This document shows positions 20,771-32,560 of a stretch of 64,000 nt of DNA, piece by piece; the first letter of the stretch is position 1, and the number at the start of each line of letters is the position of its first letter. The stretch comes from Aradus depressus. Its lineage: Eukaryota > Arthropoda > Insecta > Hemiptera > Aradidae. The DNA lies in the NCBI GenBank assembly GCA_963662175.1, contig OY759215.1:49679213-49743212 (forward strand). Reading direction: 5' to 3'. A program made the position numbers and the translations under genes. Below the pieces are notes generated by a model. It had not been told where the DNA came from. It saw only the letters and a program-made list of their open reading frames with translations, and searched no databases.

Positions 20771-21416
20771 TTGTTTGGCACGCAACAGCCAGGGTCATAG
20801 CGCCAGTCTAGCGTATTTTGCAGTATCGCTCACTATATCTATATATATATAGGTATATATATATATGTGTATTTTTTTTTTTCCCCCCTTTTTTTTAAGA
20901 AAATAATAACAAAAAATAAGAAAAATAGGTAGTCATAATATGCAGTCATATAATTGGAGGCAGATCAGAGCGGACCAGAGAGACAACATGATGACGGACC
21001 GACTATCCCGGGGCCCAGCTAAGAGATTCTAGGAGAACGGCACATTCCCGCTGCGATCTGGGAGCAGTCACAGTGAGATCTACGTAAGGAGGCCAAACAC
21101 ACAGCTATTAAGTGTAGTTGAATTTTTACGACAGAGCTGCAAAGCATATCTTATAAGTCTATAGTCCTATGTACTAGCTGACAATGCATGATAGATGATA
21201 AGGAATAAAATTACACACACCTACTTTTTTTTTTTTTTATTTTTTCCATTACCATTCTTTTTACTGATTTTTTATATATATTCTTCCTTGTTTTGTAACT
21301 TTTTTTTTTTTTTTTTTTCCATTAATATTCTTTTTACTCATTTTTTGTATATATATTCTTCCTTGCTGTTTTGTAACTTTTTTTTTTTTTTTTTTTTTAT
21401 TTATTTTTTTTTATTG

Positions 21417-21448
<32 letters not shown>

Positions 21449-21526
21449 TTTTCATTATATATTTTGATATTTTTTTTTTCTATTTTTATAATTTAAATGA
21501 TATTTGTTATCATATGCATACATATA
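20771..21526. repeat. Low-complexity TA and T-rich region
   Basis: Contains a TATATA microsatellite (about 20836-20872) and long T runs (21225-21480). The middle (20950-21190) is of normal complexity but unrecognised. It might be the 3' part of the LINE to the right if the long-TIR element inserted into that LINE's 3' UTR. A long open frame through the T runs is an artefact of composition. Confidence 0.6.
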
Positions 21527-23561
21527 CAGGGTGTATCGCAAGCAGATGACAATACTCGGGGGGGTGAATGCCCCACTCAAGTACACTAAGAAACCGGGGT
21601 AATAAAAATCCGTTTCAACTTAGTGTAGAAATAAATGAGATTTTAAATTTTTTTACGATAACCACGTTTTTTTAGCAAAATGTCCGTAAATATCACTTTT
21701 TGGTTAAGGTAAAGTGAAATCTGACTACACTGTCGTAATCTACGTTAAATTTCCTAATAGGTGACATGTTTTTTGACATGAAAATCGAAAAGATAGAAAT
21801 AGGAGGCTAACGTTTATTTCAAAACGAACACCTGTTTAAATTGTTTGGCGAATTTTCAGTTTACCGTAATTTGTTTTCTTTATTCGCTAGGATGTCCCAA
21901 ATTCACCAAAAGTTAGCAAAAATATGGCCCTTTAAAAAAATACCTTATGTTGTTCTTTATTGTCGACCATTGCCGGAGTGAGACAGGAGAAAAGATGAAA
22001 AACATGGGTAAACCTAACTTACACAAAGCGAGACTTTTTATAAAATTAACTAATTCATTATCTAAAAAAAATTGAAATTACTACATCAATCTTTTAGGGA
22101 TAAGAACAGTTTTGTACTGTACATTGTTTTGAAGAAATTATAACAATTGCTGAAACAGACCTCCATATTCTCGCAATTGACTCCTTGTTTAGAACGGATG
22201 TGGTGGCCCGTTGAATCTCAAGCCTGTTTGTTCCCATCTCCTCACAAACCTCTTGAATCCTGGCGATTAATTAGTCCCTATCACTAATAGGTACGCTGTA
22301 CACAAGGGAGGGACTTTAGAGTGCCCCACACTAAAGGCGCCAGATCAGGACTCCGAGCTGGCCATCTCACAAGGTTCATACCGTCCAAACCACCTTCCAG
22401 CAACGCGCCGGGTGCTCGTGGACGGATCATTGTAAAAAAGCTCTAAAAAAATATCATCGACATCCTTTCGTCGTCGACCGGTATAATTAGCAGGTTATCT
22501 TGGAATCGAACCAGGTTCTCCCATAATCCGATAGGCATTTTCTACGGTTCGGGGATCCGGCCATCTTTGTCGATTTGGGAATTGATTTCGGTAATTTGTT
22601 CTGCTAGCAGACTGTTGCCTCCATCAGCCCCGTAAGCATAAATCATGTTTACGTATTCCCGGGTAACTGTTTATTGGAACTAATAATGTTTACATTAGAT
22701 AATACGTCTAACGATGGTTTTCAGTTTCAAAATCCATTGTACCGATTAGGATTATTTTTTTTTTACTCTCTAATCCTCAACAGAAGCCAACAATGGGGAA
22801 AACAAAAATAAGTTTATTTATTCAGAAGAAATAATTAATTAATTATTATTTCAGAGAATAATAGTAATTTGGTAAATTTAGAACATCCTAGCGAATAGAG
22901 AAAACAAATTACGGTAAATTGAAAATTTGCCAAAAAATGTTGTTATAATTTTTTCAACACAATGTTCAGTACAAAACATTTTTTCATCTCTGAAAATTAA
23001 TAACGTAATAATTTCAGTTTTTTAAAAATAATGAATTAGTTAATTTTACAAAAAGTCTCGCTTTGTGTAAGTTAGGTTTACCCATGTTTTTCATCATTTC
23101 TCCTGTCTCACTCCGGCAATGGTCGACAATAAAGAACAACATAAGGTATTTTTTTAAAGGGCCATATTTTTGCTAACTTTTGGTGAATTTGGGACATCCT
23201 AGCGAATAAAGAAAACAAATTACGGTAAACTGAAAATTCGCCAAACAATTTAAACAGGTGTTCGTTTTGAAATAAACGTTAGCCTCCTATTTCTATCTTT
23301 TCGATTTTCATGTCAAAAAACATGTCACCTATTAGGAAATTATCGTAGATTACGACAGTGTAGTCAGATTTCACTTTACCTTAACCAAAAAGTGATATTT
23401 ACGGACATTTTGCTAAAAAAACGTGGTTATCGTAAAAAAATTTAAAATCTCATTTATTTCTACACTAAGTTGAAACGGATTTTTATTACCCCGGTTTCTT
23501 AGTGTACTTGAGTGGGGCATTCACCCCCCCGAGTATTGTCATCTGCTTGCGATACACCCTG
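21527..23561 (-). mobile_element. 2.0-kb mariner/Tc1-type element with about 620-bp inverted repeats
   Basis: Starts CAGGGTGTATCGCAAGC and ends with its complement, with TA on each side. The left arm 21527-22146 matches the right arm 22945-23561 in inverse orientation with few mismatches. An extra partial copy of arm sequence (22866-22935, CATCCTAGCGAATAGAGAAA) precedes the right arm, matching 23190-23247 in the same orientation. The middle encodes transposase relics on the minus strand. Confidence 0.88.
22120..22680 (-). pseudogene. Degenerate mariner-like transposase with central deletion
   Basis: On the minus strand, 22660-22500 shows a helix-turn-helix start: IYAYG, NSLLAEQI, and after a frame shift QFPNRQRWPDPRTVENAYRI. 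It is followed almost at once by RWPARSPDLAPL (around 22350) and WGTLKS, the C-terminal DDE segment, then a tail to about 22130. The region that would hold the first catalytic Asp is missing and several frames are used. Confidence 0.7.
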
Positions 23562-26500
23562 TATACACATTCACTACCCATACAAGCACACACATAAGTT
23601 ATCCATATATATATATACACATATATATGCACATACATTCACATAAACACATACTTAGCTATATTTTAAATTTGCATATACCTATCCAGAAGGCAAAAAT
23701 AGATATCTGCTGAGTCAACTGACAGTCGGTCAGTCCCCAGCCATGTTTGTCATTTAACGACTGTATATTTACAGTTGGTTGATGAGCCCAGTCTTCGTGA
23801 GGAAGTCAACGATACGATCAGCCATCCGGCTGTCATCTTTGAGGGCCTCAGCTAGATAGCGTGGTATGGCCAGTCTGGCCAGTCGCTCTCCGTAGCGGGG
23901 GCATTCTTCCAAGATATGTTGGATACTGAGGGGCACCCCACAACATGTGGTCGGTTCACTTCTTGTCATCAGATGGCCGTGGGTTAGCCGAGAGTGGCCA
24001 ATTCGGAGTCGGGTCAACGCCACCTCCTCCCTTCGGCTGCCTCTACAAGAGGATCCCCACGGCTTCACATCTCTCTTCACCACTTTGAGCTTGCTGTTCT
24101 CGATCTCCTCCCACATATTTCTCCAGCCTTCCATCACGCTACGTCGAAGCCACCGCTGCAGGTCCTTCTTTGTATATACCACAACTTCCTCAAGAAGACT
24201 TGCTGCCGCTTCTTTCGCAGCAGCATCTACTAATTAATTCATTACCCCTTATCCCAACATGGCTTGGAACCCAACAAAAGAGGATAGTTTTCTTCAGTTC
24301 GGTGAGGGTTTTGTAATAGCTGTGTATCTTGGCAACCAAACAGTTATCAGAGTATAACTCTTGGATACTTTGCAGGGCTGAGAGTGAATCACAGCAGATA
24401 ATGTACCGCTCTCCCCTGAGATTCATGATGCTGTACAACGCCATGGACAGTGCAAACAGTTCACCAGTGTGAACGCTACAAATGCCTGGGAGTCGTCGTT
24501 TTAAGACAGCACCATCCATTGCGACTGCCGCTCCTACACCCTCATCTAATTTTGAAGCATCAGTATATAAAATTTTTGCATGGGGCAGTCTATGAAGTAA
24601 ATTATGGAAGGATTGTACAAATACTGAAGGGGCAGTTTCATGTTTGCTGTTAGTATGTAGTTCAAGGTTAATCTGTATAGAGGGAGTCAGCCAGGGAGGG
24701 TCCCCCAATACTAAGGGTGGTGGGTTTGTAGCAAGAAGCTCACCGGCGTTACCCCTAGCCCGAATCCCAAGCGGTCTAGTCACATTTTGCCTCTCCTCAT
24801 ACGCTCTAGCATACTTGGGTGAGAAAACTGGCTTATATGCGGGGTTTTGAGGTTGCATACTGAGGGATGCTATATAGCCAGACGCCATGTGGTGGCGACG
24901 GAAGAGAAGGGGGGGAATACCAGACTCTGCACAGAGGCTTGTTACTGGGCTTGTACGGAAGGCACCAGTGGCCAAACGGATTCCGGCATGATGCACGGAG
25001 TCTAATAAGCTAATATATGTGCTCCTGGCTGATGCGTAGACCATGCCTCCGTAGTCTAACCTGGATAATATCAGGGCTTTATATAGCCGGATCATAGATA
25101 GCCTGTCAGAGCCCCAGGATGTGTTTGCTAATACCTTTAGAATGTTCATTCTTCTCAAACAGGACTCCTTTAGTTGTCTGATGTGGTCGGACCAATAGAG
25201 CTTTTCGTCCAGCACTAGCCCCAGGAACTTTACATTGTTTTTGAATTCAATGCTGTTATATCCTATCCGGAGGTCAGGCGGTGGGTTTCGGTTTCTTCTT
25301 CTGCTGAAGTAAACTCCTACACTTTTCTGTGTTGAAATTGTGAGGCCTGTTTTTTTCGACCAGTCATATAGTTTGGTAAGGAGCCGTTGCAGATCGTTTT
25401 TCATTCGGTCATAATCCTTGAATCTGTAAAGTACACTGAGATCGTCGACAAACAGATAGCCTTTGCAGTGTCGGGGTATACATTTTGCGACGCTGTTGAT
25501 GGCGATTCCAAATAACGTACAACTCAAGACGCTGCCTTGAGGTATCCCATTTTCTACAAGATGTCTTCTCGATTCTTTGTCGCCTATTCTGACCCTTACA
25601 TATCTCCGGGCTAAAAAGTGTTTTACAAATCTTGGGAGGTTCCCTCGTAGGCCCCATTCATGGAGTTGCCTCAAAATTTCATACCGCCATGCTCTGTCGT
25701 AAGCCTTTTCAATGTCAAAAAAAAGACCGATCGCCTCCTCTTTGTTCAAAAAGGCGTTTTGAAGCTCATTTTCTATTGAGACCAGGTGGTCGAGGGTAGA
25801 CCTACCCTTTCTAAAGCCACATTGTATGTTCGCCAGAAGATTTTCTTTCTCCAATATCCAAGTAAGCCTGCGGTTCACCAGTCTCTCCATAAGCTTACAG
25901 GGGCTGCATGTGAGTGCTATGGGCCTGTAACTATCCGGAGAGTGTGGGACCTTTCCTGGCTTTAATTGCGGTAGAATTATTGACTCAGACCAGTCATCTG
26001 GAATTTCATTTCCATTCCAAATTTTGTTGAAAAAATTAAGGAGGCCTCTCAGTGAATCAGGAGATAAGTTCTTCAGCATAACATTGTGTACTCTGTCCAG
26101 ACCCGGTGCAGATTTCTTGAGGTCCTGGACTGCTGATTTTAGCTCCCAAAGGCTGAAATTACTGTTATAGAAATTTTCAGTGTCATCATCGATGTCTAAG
26201 ATGTGAGTAGTTTCAGTATGTTCTTTTAGCTGTTGAAAATCCGGGTGGTAACTATTGCTGGCTGAGACATTACTGTAAAATTCAGCAAAGATGTTGGCTA
26301 TTTCTAGGGGGTCGGTAACAAGACTGGAGTCAACTTTTAATATTGGGGTGTGGAAAGCGTAGGTGCCTGAAATACTTCGAATTGTCTTCCAGATTGTTGC
26401 AGATGGGGTTTTGTGGGTGATGGATGACGTGAAAGTGATCCATGACTCCTTCTTTTTTTGTTTGATGATCCTCCTTGAGTTGGACCTTGCCTTCTTGTAC

Positions 26501-27560
26501 TCTATCAGGTTTTGAGTTGTAGGTTCCAAATTGAATTTCTTCAGTGCTTTTCTTCGTCCGTCCACGACCTGCTTGCAGTCTCTGTCGAACCAGGGCACAC
26601 AGTTCCTTTTATAGTTTCCTTTCGACACTGGTACCGACTCTCGAGCTGCTTCCATGATGACGTCGGTTATGTAATTATTTGTGGTATTAATGTCGTCCGA
26701 GAAATTATCCTGGTCAATAACGGCCAATGCCTTGAAGGTAGTCCAATCCGCCGCATCGATCCTCCAGTTGCACATTCTGTTAGCCGATTTCCTCACGGAT
26801 TTGTAATTTATTATGATAGGGTAATGGTCGCTGTTGTGCAGGTCTTGGAGTACCTTCCAGTCCAGGAACAGAGTGACCTGAGGCGAGCAGAAGGCGACAT
26901 CGATCGCCGATGTCGACCCATATGCCGGGCTCAGATATGTGCTCTCTCCTGTGTTCAGCACTACCGCATCTAAGGTGTCTATGATCCTTCTCAAGGTGTT
27001 TCCCCTTGTGTTCCTGTGATGAGGGTCCCAAGGCAGATTAGAGGCATTCATGTCGCCAACTACAAGATATGGACGAGGGAGCTGATTTATGAGGCTTAGA
27101 ATCTCCGCTTCGTTCATGTGTTCAGTAGGGGGGAGATACATGTTGCACAGCGTGAAAGGGAGTGGTCCTTCCACTCTGACCACCACGGCCTGGAGTGGAG
27201 TTTCGATCCGTAGCTCCTCTGACGTGGTGTCAGATCTCACAGCTGTTAAAACGCCTCCTCTAGCTCTGCAGACTGGAATCACATCTTTCCTGTAAACTGT
27301 GTAGTTCTTCAGACTGAATCTGTCGGCAGGCTTGAGGTGAGTTTCTTGAAGGCAAAATATTGAAGGGTTTTGGTCATTTGATAATATTTTTATCTCCTCA
27401 AATTGGGTTCTTATGCCGTTACAGTTCCATTGTATCAGCGTGGAGTTCATAGGAATAGTAGGTGAGGGGTCTCTCGACCCCAGACGTACAGACAACCAAC
27501 TGTGTGGTTATTGTTGGAGAGACACCAGAATAGGGAGATGTATGCATATTATAGCAAAGA
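23562..27560 (-). mobile_element. I/R1-type non-LTR retrotransposon, nearly complete ORF2
   Basis: Covers one long coding region (27495-23769 on the minus strand) with a 3' UTR to about 23562, where the long-TIR element begins. No ORF1 is visible beyond 27500, so the copy looks 5'-truncated. The 3' UTR is rich in TATA/CACA. Fragments of other, diverged LINEs elsewhere in the window show this class has been active repeatedly. Confidence 0.85.
23769..27495 (-). pseudogene. LINE ORF2: APE endonuclease, reverse transcriptase, RNase H, zinc motif
   Basis: The first 1101 codons (27495-24190) are open. Endonuclease: WNCNGIR (23-29), QETHL with Glu51, GDMNASNLPWDP (147-158), SDHYPI (222-227). Reverse transcriptase about 505-760: FFDIEKAYDRAW (592-603), GIPQGSVLS (650-658), FVDD at 682-685 where YADD or FADD is usual. 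RNase H: YTDAS (977), TGEL (Glu1012), CCDS (Asp1036), VPSH (His1079). Codons then go out of frame at TAATTAAT (24231-24238), a 4-bp tandem duplication just before the last RNase H Asp. In the next frame, 24182-23769 continues for 137 codons with a CCHC-like CCGVPLSIQHILEECPRY. The protein would nick target DNA and copy element RNA. This copy is broken by one small change. Confidence 0.9.
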
Positions 27561-27659
27561 TAGAAAGCATGTGACAGTATATTTTTTATAGCAGAGATAT
27601 TACTATGGTGAGTAGATATTAGCATTTTTCTAGTAGAATATATAAATTATGAGTTGCTC

Positions 27660-27960
27660 TCTATATAAATTATTAGCCCAGGCACAAATCATCGTCTTTT
27701 CGTCAACGATAAATGTGCCGAAACTCGTCTTTTGGTAGATAGCGGAGCGGACATCTCCGTTATACCAGGCAACGGCAAAAGCAATATATCAGAATTTAAA
27801 TTATATGCTGTAAATGGTAGCTAAATTCATACTTATGGCACAAAAATCTTAAAAATATACTTAGGGCTTAGTAGATCTTTTGATTGGCCTTCTATCACTG
27901 CGGAAACTTCAAAAGACTTCAAACATAATAATTTTATTAATGTACACATAACAATTATGA
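27660..27960 (+). pseudogene. Ty3/gypsy-type retropepsin relic
   Basis: The plus strand from about 27715 translates with LLVDSGADISVIPG, the active-site DSG motif of a retroviral-type aspartic protease. A segment with YGTKI and LGLSRSFDWP follows, typical of gypsy-family proteases. A stop codon interrupts it near 27823 and no gag, RT or LTR was found beside it. It is an old fragment of an LTR retrotransposon. Nothing here can be expressed. Confidence 0.75.
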
Positions 27961-28407
27961 GGCATATTTATTTTATTTTAATATCAAATTAAAAAGACAA
28001 TTTGGAAGTAACTTTCTGAGGGAGTGAACAAAGAGTCAGTTATCTCATTAGGCAACAATGTGAGTTTTTGTTTAACACAGTTCTCTTTGGGTTTAATACA
28101 TTTAAAGAAAGTTTGAATAAAGAAATATTAATGAAAATTTGAAGTTTCAATAAACAACCCGACAAATGCATCGACACAAAACTTACTATGAGCATTCTGA
28201 AGCCCCTATATAAGCAACTACATATTTATTTTTAGCACAAACAATCGATTGGTTTTGGAGAGATAGCAAAAACAACTGATGACTTTTTTTGTTTCAGATT
28301 CAATAGGTCAGAAAACATAAAATTGAACATGAAATTTCTGATTGATAACATAACTTCCTCTTTATTCCGTAGAGCTGGGGAAGTAAAAGGAAAGATGTTA
28401 CAAATTA
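27961..28407. other. Unassigned sequence with a composite family D piece
   Basis: From about 28150 to 28390 two family D segments occur in opposite orientation (AAATGCATCGACACAAAACT, then GATAACATAACTTCCTC and GGGGAAGTAAAA). The rest is AT-rich and unrecognised. Confidence 0.5.
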
Positions 28408-28499
28408 AGTACTTGTACAGGCTTTAAAGAACTAAGTAAAAATTAGGTACTTGTACTACAGGTTTTAAAGAACTAAGTAAAAATTAGGTACTTGTACAG
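28408..28499. repeat. Short tandem repeat interrupted by a hAT-like element
   Basis: ACTTGTACAGG..TTTAAAGAACTAAGTA recurs at about 28411, 28449 and 28490 (38-41 bp steps) and resumes at 29847-29880 after the inserted element. Confidence 0.8.
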
Positions 28500-29846
28500 T
28501 AGGGTGGAACGAAAATGGCCTTTTAAAATTTTTTTTAGCTATGAGTTTGGTAATAGTGGAGAAAAGTTGCCTTTTAAGTTCAAAAAGAATTTAAAAAAAA
28601 TTGGTTGCAATACTACAACATCTTGAGGTGCCGCAAAGAGCTTAAAGTTTGTAAAAAAATTGAAAAAAATGAAAAATTTTAAACTTTGATAAATTATTTT
28701 TTATGAATTTCTCGTACATATTTTATTTATTTATTTACATATTCACAACGACAACATTTGTTACTAGTGATCGTGATGATGTGCTGTGGCAAGTGTGTCG
28801 CTGTACTGCTGAGGTACGTGACCGAAGAGGAGTCCAGGCTAGTCCTGGAGCAGGTCCCTCTGCCATGCCCGCTTTAGACGTCTTGGTGGATTTGTGGGGA
28901 GAGTGTTCGTGGATAATTGGAGAATAAGTGGATTGGGGTGATGATGGAGTTTGTCGTGAAAATTTTGATATCGTGTCTTGATAACAGAAGGTATAAATGG
29001 GATGTTGAGGTCATTATGTAATGTGAGGTTGGAAACGTAAAATGGAGCATTGGCAATGTGGCGTAGTATGATGGATTGTAATGACTGAAGGCGTTGTATG
29101 TTTGATTTTTTGGCTGATCCCCATATCTCGATTCCGTAACTCCAGATGGGTTTTAGTATAGTGTTGTAAATGTGAAGTTTGTTTTCAAGCGATAATGTCG
29201 ATCGTCGTCCGATGATTGATTTCAGTCGTCCAAATCGTCTTTTGAGGTCTGTGCGTTTCAGTCTGATATGAGTTGTCTAAGTTAAACGTCTGTCTAAATG
29301 AAGTCCTAGATATCGGACAGTGTCTGATGCAGGAATGGGCTGGTTCGTACATATAAAGTTACAAAAGATGGTTTTAAATACATATATAAGCATTAGAATT
29401 GGAAAAAATTATTAATTATAAAATATAATAAAAATAAAAAATATTTTGTAATGTCAAACTTTGTATTTCTTACTTCTGTATCCTTAATGATTACAAATGT
29501 TACAGCTGCAAAATGTTTGTTTCTACTTCATTGCCACATTAAACTGGTCCTTGCGGCACCTCAAGACATACTCCAATATTTTTCATATTTTTAATTTATC
29601 TTATCTACACTAAAAGGCAACTTTTCTGCGCTATTCCAAATTAAAAATCATATAATCGAGACACGCAAAAATCTTTGAAAAAGTTCCAAAAAAGTGTGTT
29701 TTTATGAAACTTTAAGGTCCTTGCGGCACCTCAAGACGTACTCCAATATTTTTCATATTTTTAATTTATCTTATCTACACTAAAAGGCAACTTTTCCGCG
29801 CTATTGCAAATTAAAAATCAAAAGGTGATTTTTTCGTTCCACCCTA
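28500..29846. mobile_element. hAT-like non-autonomous element, 1.35 kb, 8-bp duplication
   Basis: Begins TAGGGTGGAACGAAAAT and ends with its complement, flanked by TTGTACAG at 28492-28499 and 29847-29854. Eight-base duplications and TAGGG ends fit the hAT superfamily, and P-type elements also make 8 bp. The right terminal repeat region is tandemly duplicated (29549-29700 and 29713-29846, both with CCTTGCGGCACCTCAAGAC). The element carries a nested LINE fragment and no transposase. Confidence 0.82.
28795..29345 (-). pseudogene. Jockey-type RT C-terminal fragment nested in the hAT-like element
   Basis: The minus strand reads VRYLGLHLDRRLT near 29320, a stop, then an open stretch with RFGRLKSIIGRRSTLSLENK, GSAKKSNIQRLQSLQS, NAPFYVSNLTLHNDLNIPF and a basic end. 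This is the thumb/C-terminal part of Jockey-clade reverse transcriptases. It has no ATG and only about 180 codons of the protein remain. Confidence 0.85.
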
Positions 29847-29854
29847 TTGTACAG

Positions 29855-30315
29855 GTTTTAAAGAACTAAGTATAAATTGTAATTTGGGAATGAGGAATGT
29901 TTAATTTAGATGGAGACAGGAATAAGTTATAATTGTGTGGAGCACTTCTATTTGAAAGTGCTTACGAAGGGTAACGCTGCAAATTGCATCGTATAGTGGA
30001 TCAGTCCAGTATCATATTCCATTGTGTTACGTAAAAATCAATAGAGAGAAAGAGGCTCGAAAAAATGAACCCTCCTGGATCCTCCCCTCAACTCTTCCTT
30101 CCTGGGTCTCTTGCATCCGTAATGCTCCTCCAATTAAATAGTTCTGCCGCTTGGCTGCTGAACTTAAAGTCACTTCCACGGGAGTATCAAAGTAGAGCTC
30201 TGGTAGTAGGCGATGTGACCTTGTTGTTAAAGCCCGGGCATGAAGTACAAAATTAACAATTAAGCCTACATACTGTTTTTTAGAGTTAGTTATTAGTCCA
30301 GTCAAAATAGACATT
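29855..30315. other. Mostly unassigned; SINE-A 3' fragment at 30190-30260
   Basis: 30190-30260 (+) carries the SINE-A 3' block (AGAGCTCTGGTAGTAGGCGA, AAAGCCCGGGCATGA). The rest is unrecognised and contains no convincing exon. Confidence 0.6.
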
Positions 30316-31152
30316 CAACTTCGCAATAATTCGCATAGAGCTGAAAATTGATACAGACCTTGAATACACCATTACAAATGAAATGTCAAAAGTCCCCCAC
30401 CAATCCTATGTCAGCTAAAAATTTTTATTCAAGGTCAAAGGTCACAAATATCGGGTTTTTGCATATTCCTCTTAAACGGTAAGTGTTGTCGCAAAAATAG
30501 GTCACACAAAATTTGTAGATCATGCAATTATCTAAACAACTGTTTCAATACTTTTTTTCATACGAATCAACGTTCATGAGATGTCGCGATTTCAAACAGA
30601 ACAATTTACAGAAAGAAGACATGACTGTTGAAGTGGATTAATAATCATATGGCGATTTTTTAAAGTCAACAATAATCCGTTCCACTTTGATAATTACTAA
30701 CAGTACCATTTTTTTAATCAATAGGAAACTGTCTGATCAAACTTGCTTAATCATAATAGATCGTGGATTATGCCTACTGGGGAAACAACGTTAAAAAAAA
30801 TGCGCCTAGTACACTACTTCATAGGTGGCGCAGAAATGTGTGCATATTATGCAGAATACGACGTTTTCAACTTTTGAAATTGCGATATTTCATGAATGAT
30901 GATTTGAAGGGAAAAAAGTATTGAAACAGTTTTTGTAGATAAGTGCGTGATCTATAAACTTTGTATGACCTATTTTTGAGATAACACTTACCGTTTAAGA
31001 GAAATATGCGAAAAGCCGATATTTGTAACCTTTGACCTTGAATAAAATTTTTAGCCGACATAGGACCGGTGGGGACTTTTGACATTTCATTTGTAATGGT
31101 GTCTTCAAGTTATGTACCAATTTTCAGCTCTATGCGAATTATTGTGAAGTTT
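30316..31152. mobile_element. Foldback element with about 280-bp inverted arms
   Basis: The left arm (30316-30605) and right arm (30870-31152) are inverted copies. For example, CGCATAGAGCTGAAAATTG at 30331 pairs with CAATTTTCAGCTCTATGCG near 31118, and TTAAACGGTAAGTGTT pairs with AACACTTACCGTTTAA. The arms have diverged by perhaps one base in ten. The centre has no ORF. I found no clear target duplication. Confidence 0.8.
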
Positions 31153-31157
31153 CAACT

Positions 31158-31410
31158 TCAACGCTCTGGTGGACATGTGCCCGACTCTACCTTGAGAGTT
31201 CCAAATTTTGTCTATCTTGGTTAATTCATCTAGGGTAAGGGTCTTGTAATGAGTACCTGACGTTGGTATAGGCTCAGGACCATCGCTTAACGCCCCTTTC
31301 AAAGGACGGTGTGCTCAAGGTTTTTTCACCTCCAAGTTATAAAAAACCTAAGGGCCTTGACCGGGTTTCGAACCCGCGCTCTTGAGTTCAGTAGACTAGC
31401 AAGCTACTGA
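31158..31410 (-). mobile_element. SINE-A copy, 3' end truncated
   Basis: On the minus strand the B box (GGGTTCGAAACCCGGTC) is followed by the body with ATGGTCCTGAGCC and the block CACATGTCCACCAGAGCG. It ends where the foldback element lies. The head is degenerate. Confidence 0.8.
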
Positions 31411-31429
31411 CCTCAAAAACATCTTCCAG

Positions 31430-31930
31430 ATATAATGAAGCTAATTGGTTCATCACTGATCGAAATTTTGACCCACTTCCGCTGGAGCTATAAACTCAAA
31501 CTTGGTACGGTGTCATCCTTACGGGATTCTGGATACTGGGTTCGAAGCAAAAAAAAAAAAACTCCCGATGTAATGAATTTATTGACAAGAACTTTCAATA
31601 CTAAATTCAAAACCTCTATAAGAACTATACTTAATAATTTTTCGCGGCAACAGAGAGACTTTTTCGGACTCCAAAAACGACGGCACCTATTAATTTCCCG
31701 CAAAATCGACATAAGAGAAGTGGGGAATCAGTGGAGGGGAGTTCAATTCAAAAACTAACCTCCCAATGTAAAGAATGTCCAAAAACAACATTTAGTAAAA
31801 GAATTGAGGAACCCATATGTACGTCAACTATTGATTCTTAGAGCATACCGTGGATTGGTAAGAGGGAAGAGAGAGCAGAAACCTAATTGATTCGTACTCG
31901 AAATATATTGCCTCTGATTCACCGACAACT
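31430..31930 (-). repeat. Family D copy, minus orientation
   Basis: Blocks such as ACCTATTAATTTCCCGC and CGTCAACTATTGATTCTTAG match family D in reverse. A 107-codon open stretch on the plus strand (31435-31758) lies within it and is not a gene. Confidence 0.6.
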
Positions 31931-32560
31931 TTTTTAATTTAAATCTCAAAAGCTTCCCGCATTTTCCTCTCTCAACCCACTTGAGGAATTTACCCACCAC
32001 ATACACTCCTCATAGCTGATAGTCTCGAGAGGCAACCAAATTTTCAAAAGCTAAAACAGAAGAAAGGCATTTCTCGCCCTTTAGACCTTTTGAAGGCATA
32101 AGGTAGGGAATCCTTAATCTTCTTCTTTTTAAATTAATACTTCTAAATTTTCGACAGAGGTAGAGCAAGTAATGAATTCAAGAATTAGAAAACAGTTTAA
32201 CGTCCAATAAAAAAATTCTTATTAGTAAACTCCGTTTTCTTGTATGGGAGTGATTTTTTTTTTGTTACAATGAGATAAACTTTTTATTCAGTATAAAAAG
32301 TTTGTATAAAACTTTTAAGTCAAGATTTGATTTATTTTTATTCTTTTCACTCTTTTTAAGTAGTAAAGAAGGGTATAAAATGAGGGATTCCCCTTTGTAA
32401 CACGAATTCTTTAAAGGCTGAATTATTAACTTATTTTTTTCTTTCTTATTATCATGTTACACTCATCCAGTCCCGCTTCCAACTGTGTTCCTATTTCTCT
32501 TGCGCTTACGAACAAGTAATGTAATATTACATTCAAGGAAGGGATCTTCTTCAACGATGT
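31931..32560. other. Unassigned AT-rich sequence
   Basis: No supported gene or element. Confidence 0.4.

Noticed and set aside
21195..21467. 90-codon Phe-rich open frame
   Set aside because: It is entirely due to poly-T runs and is low complexity.
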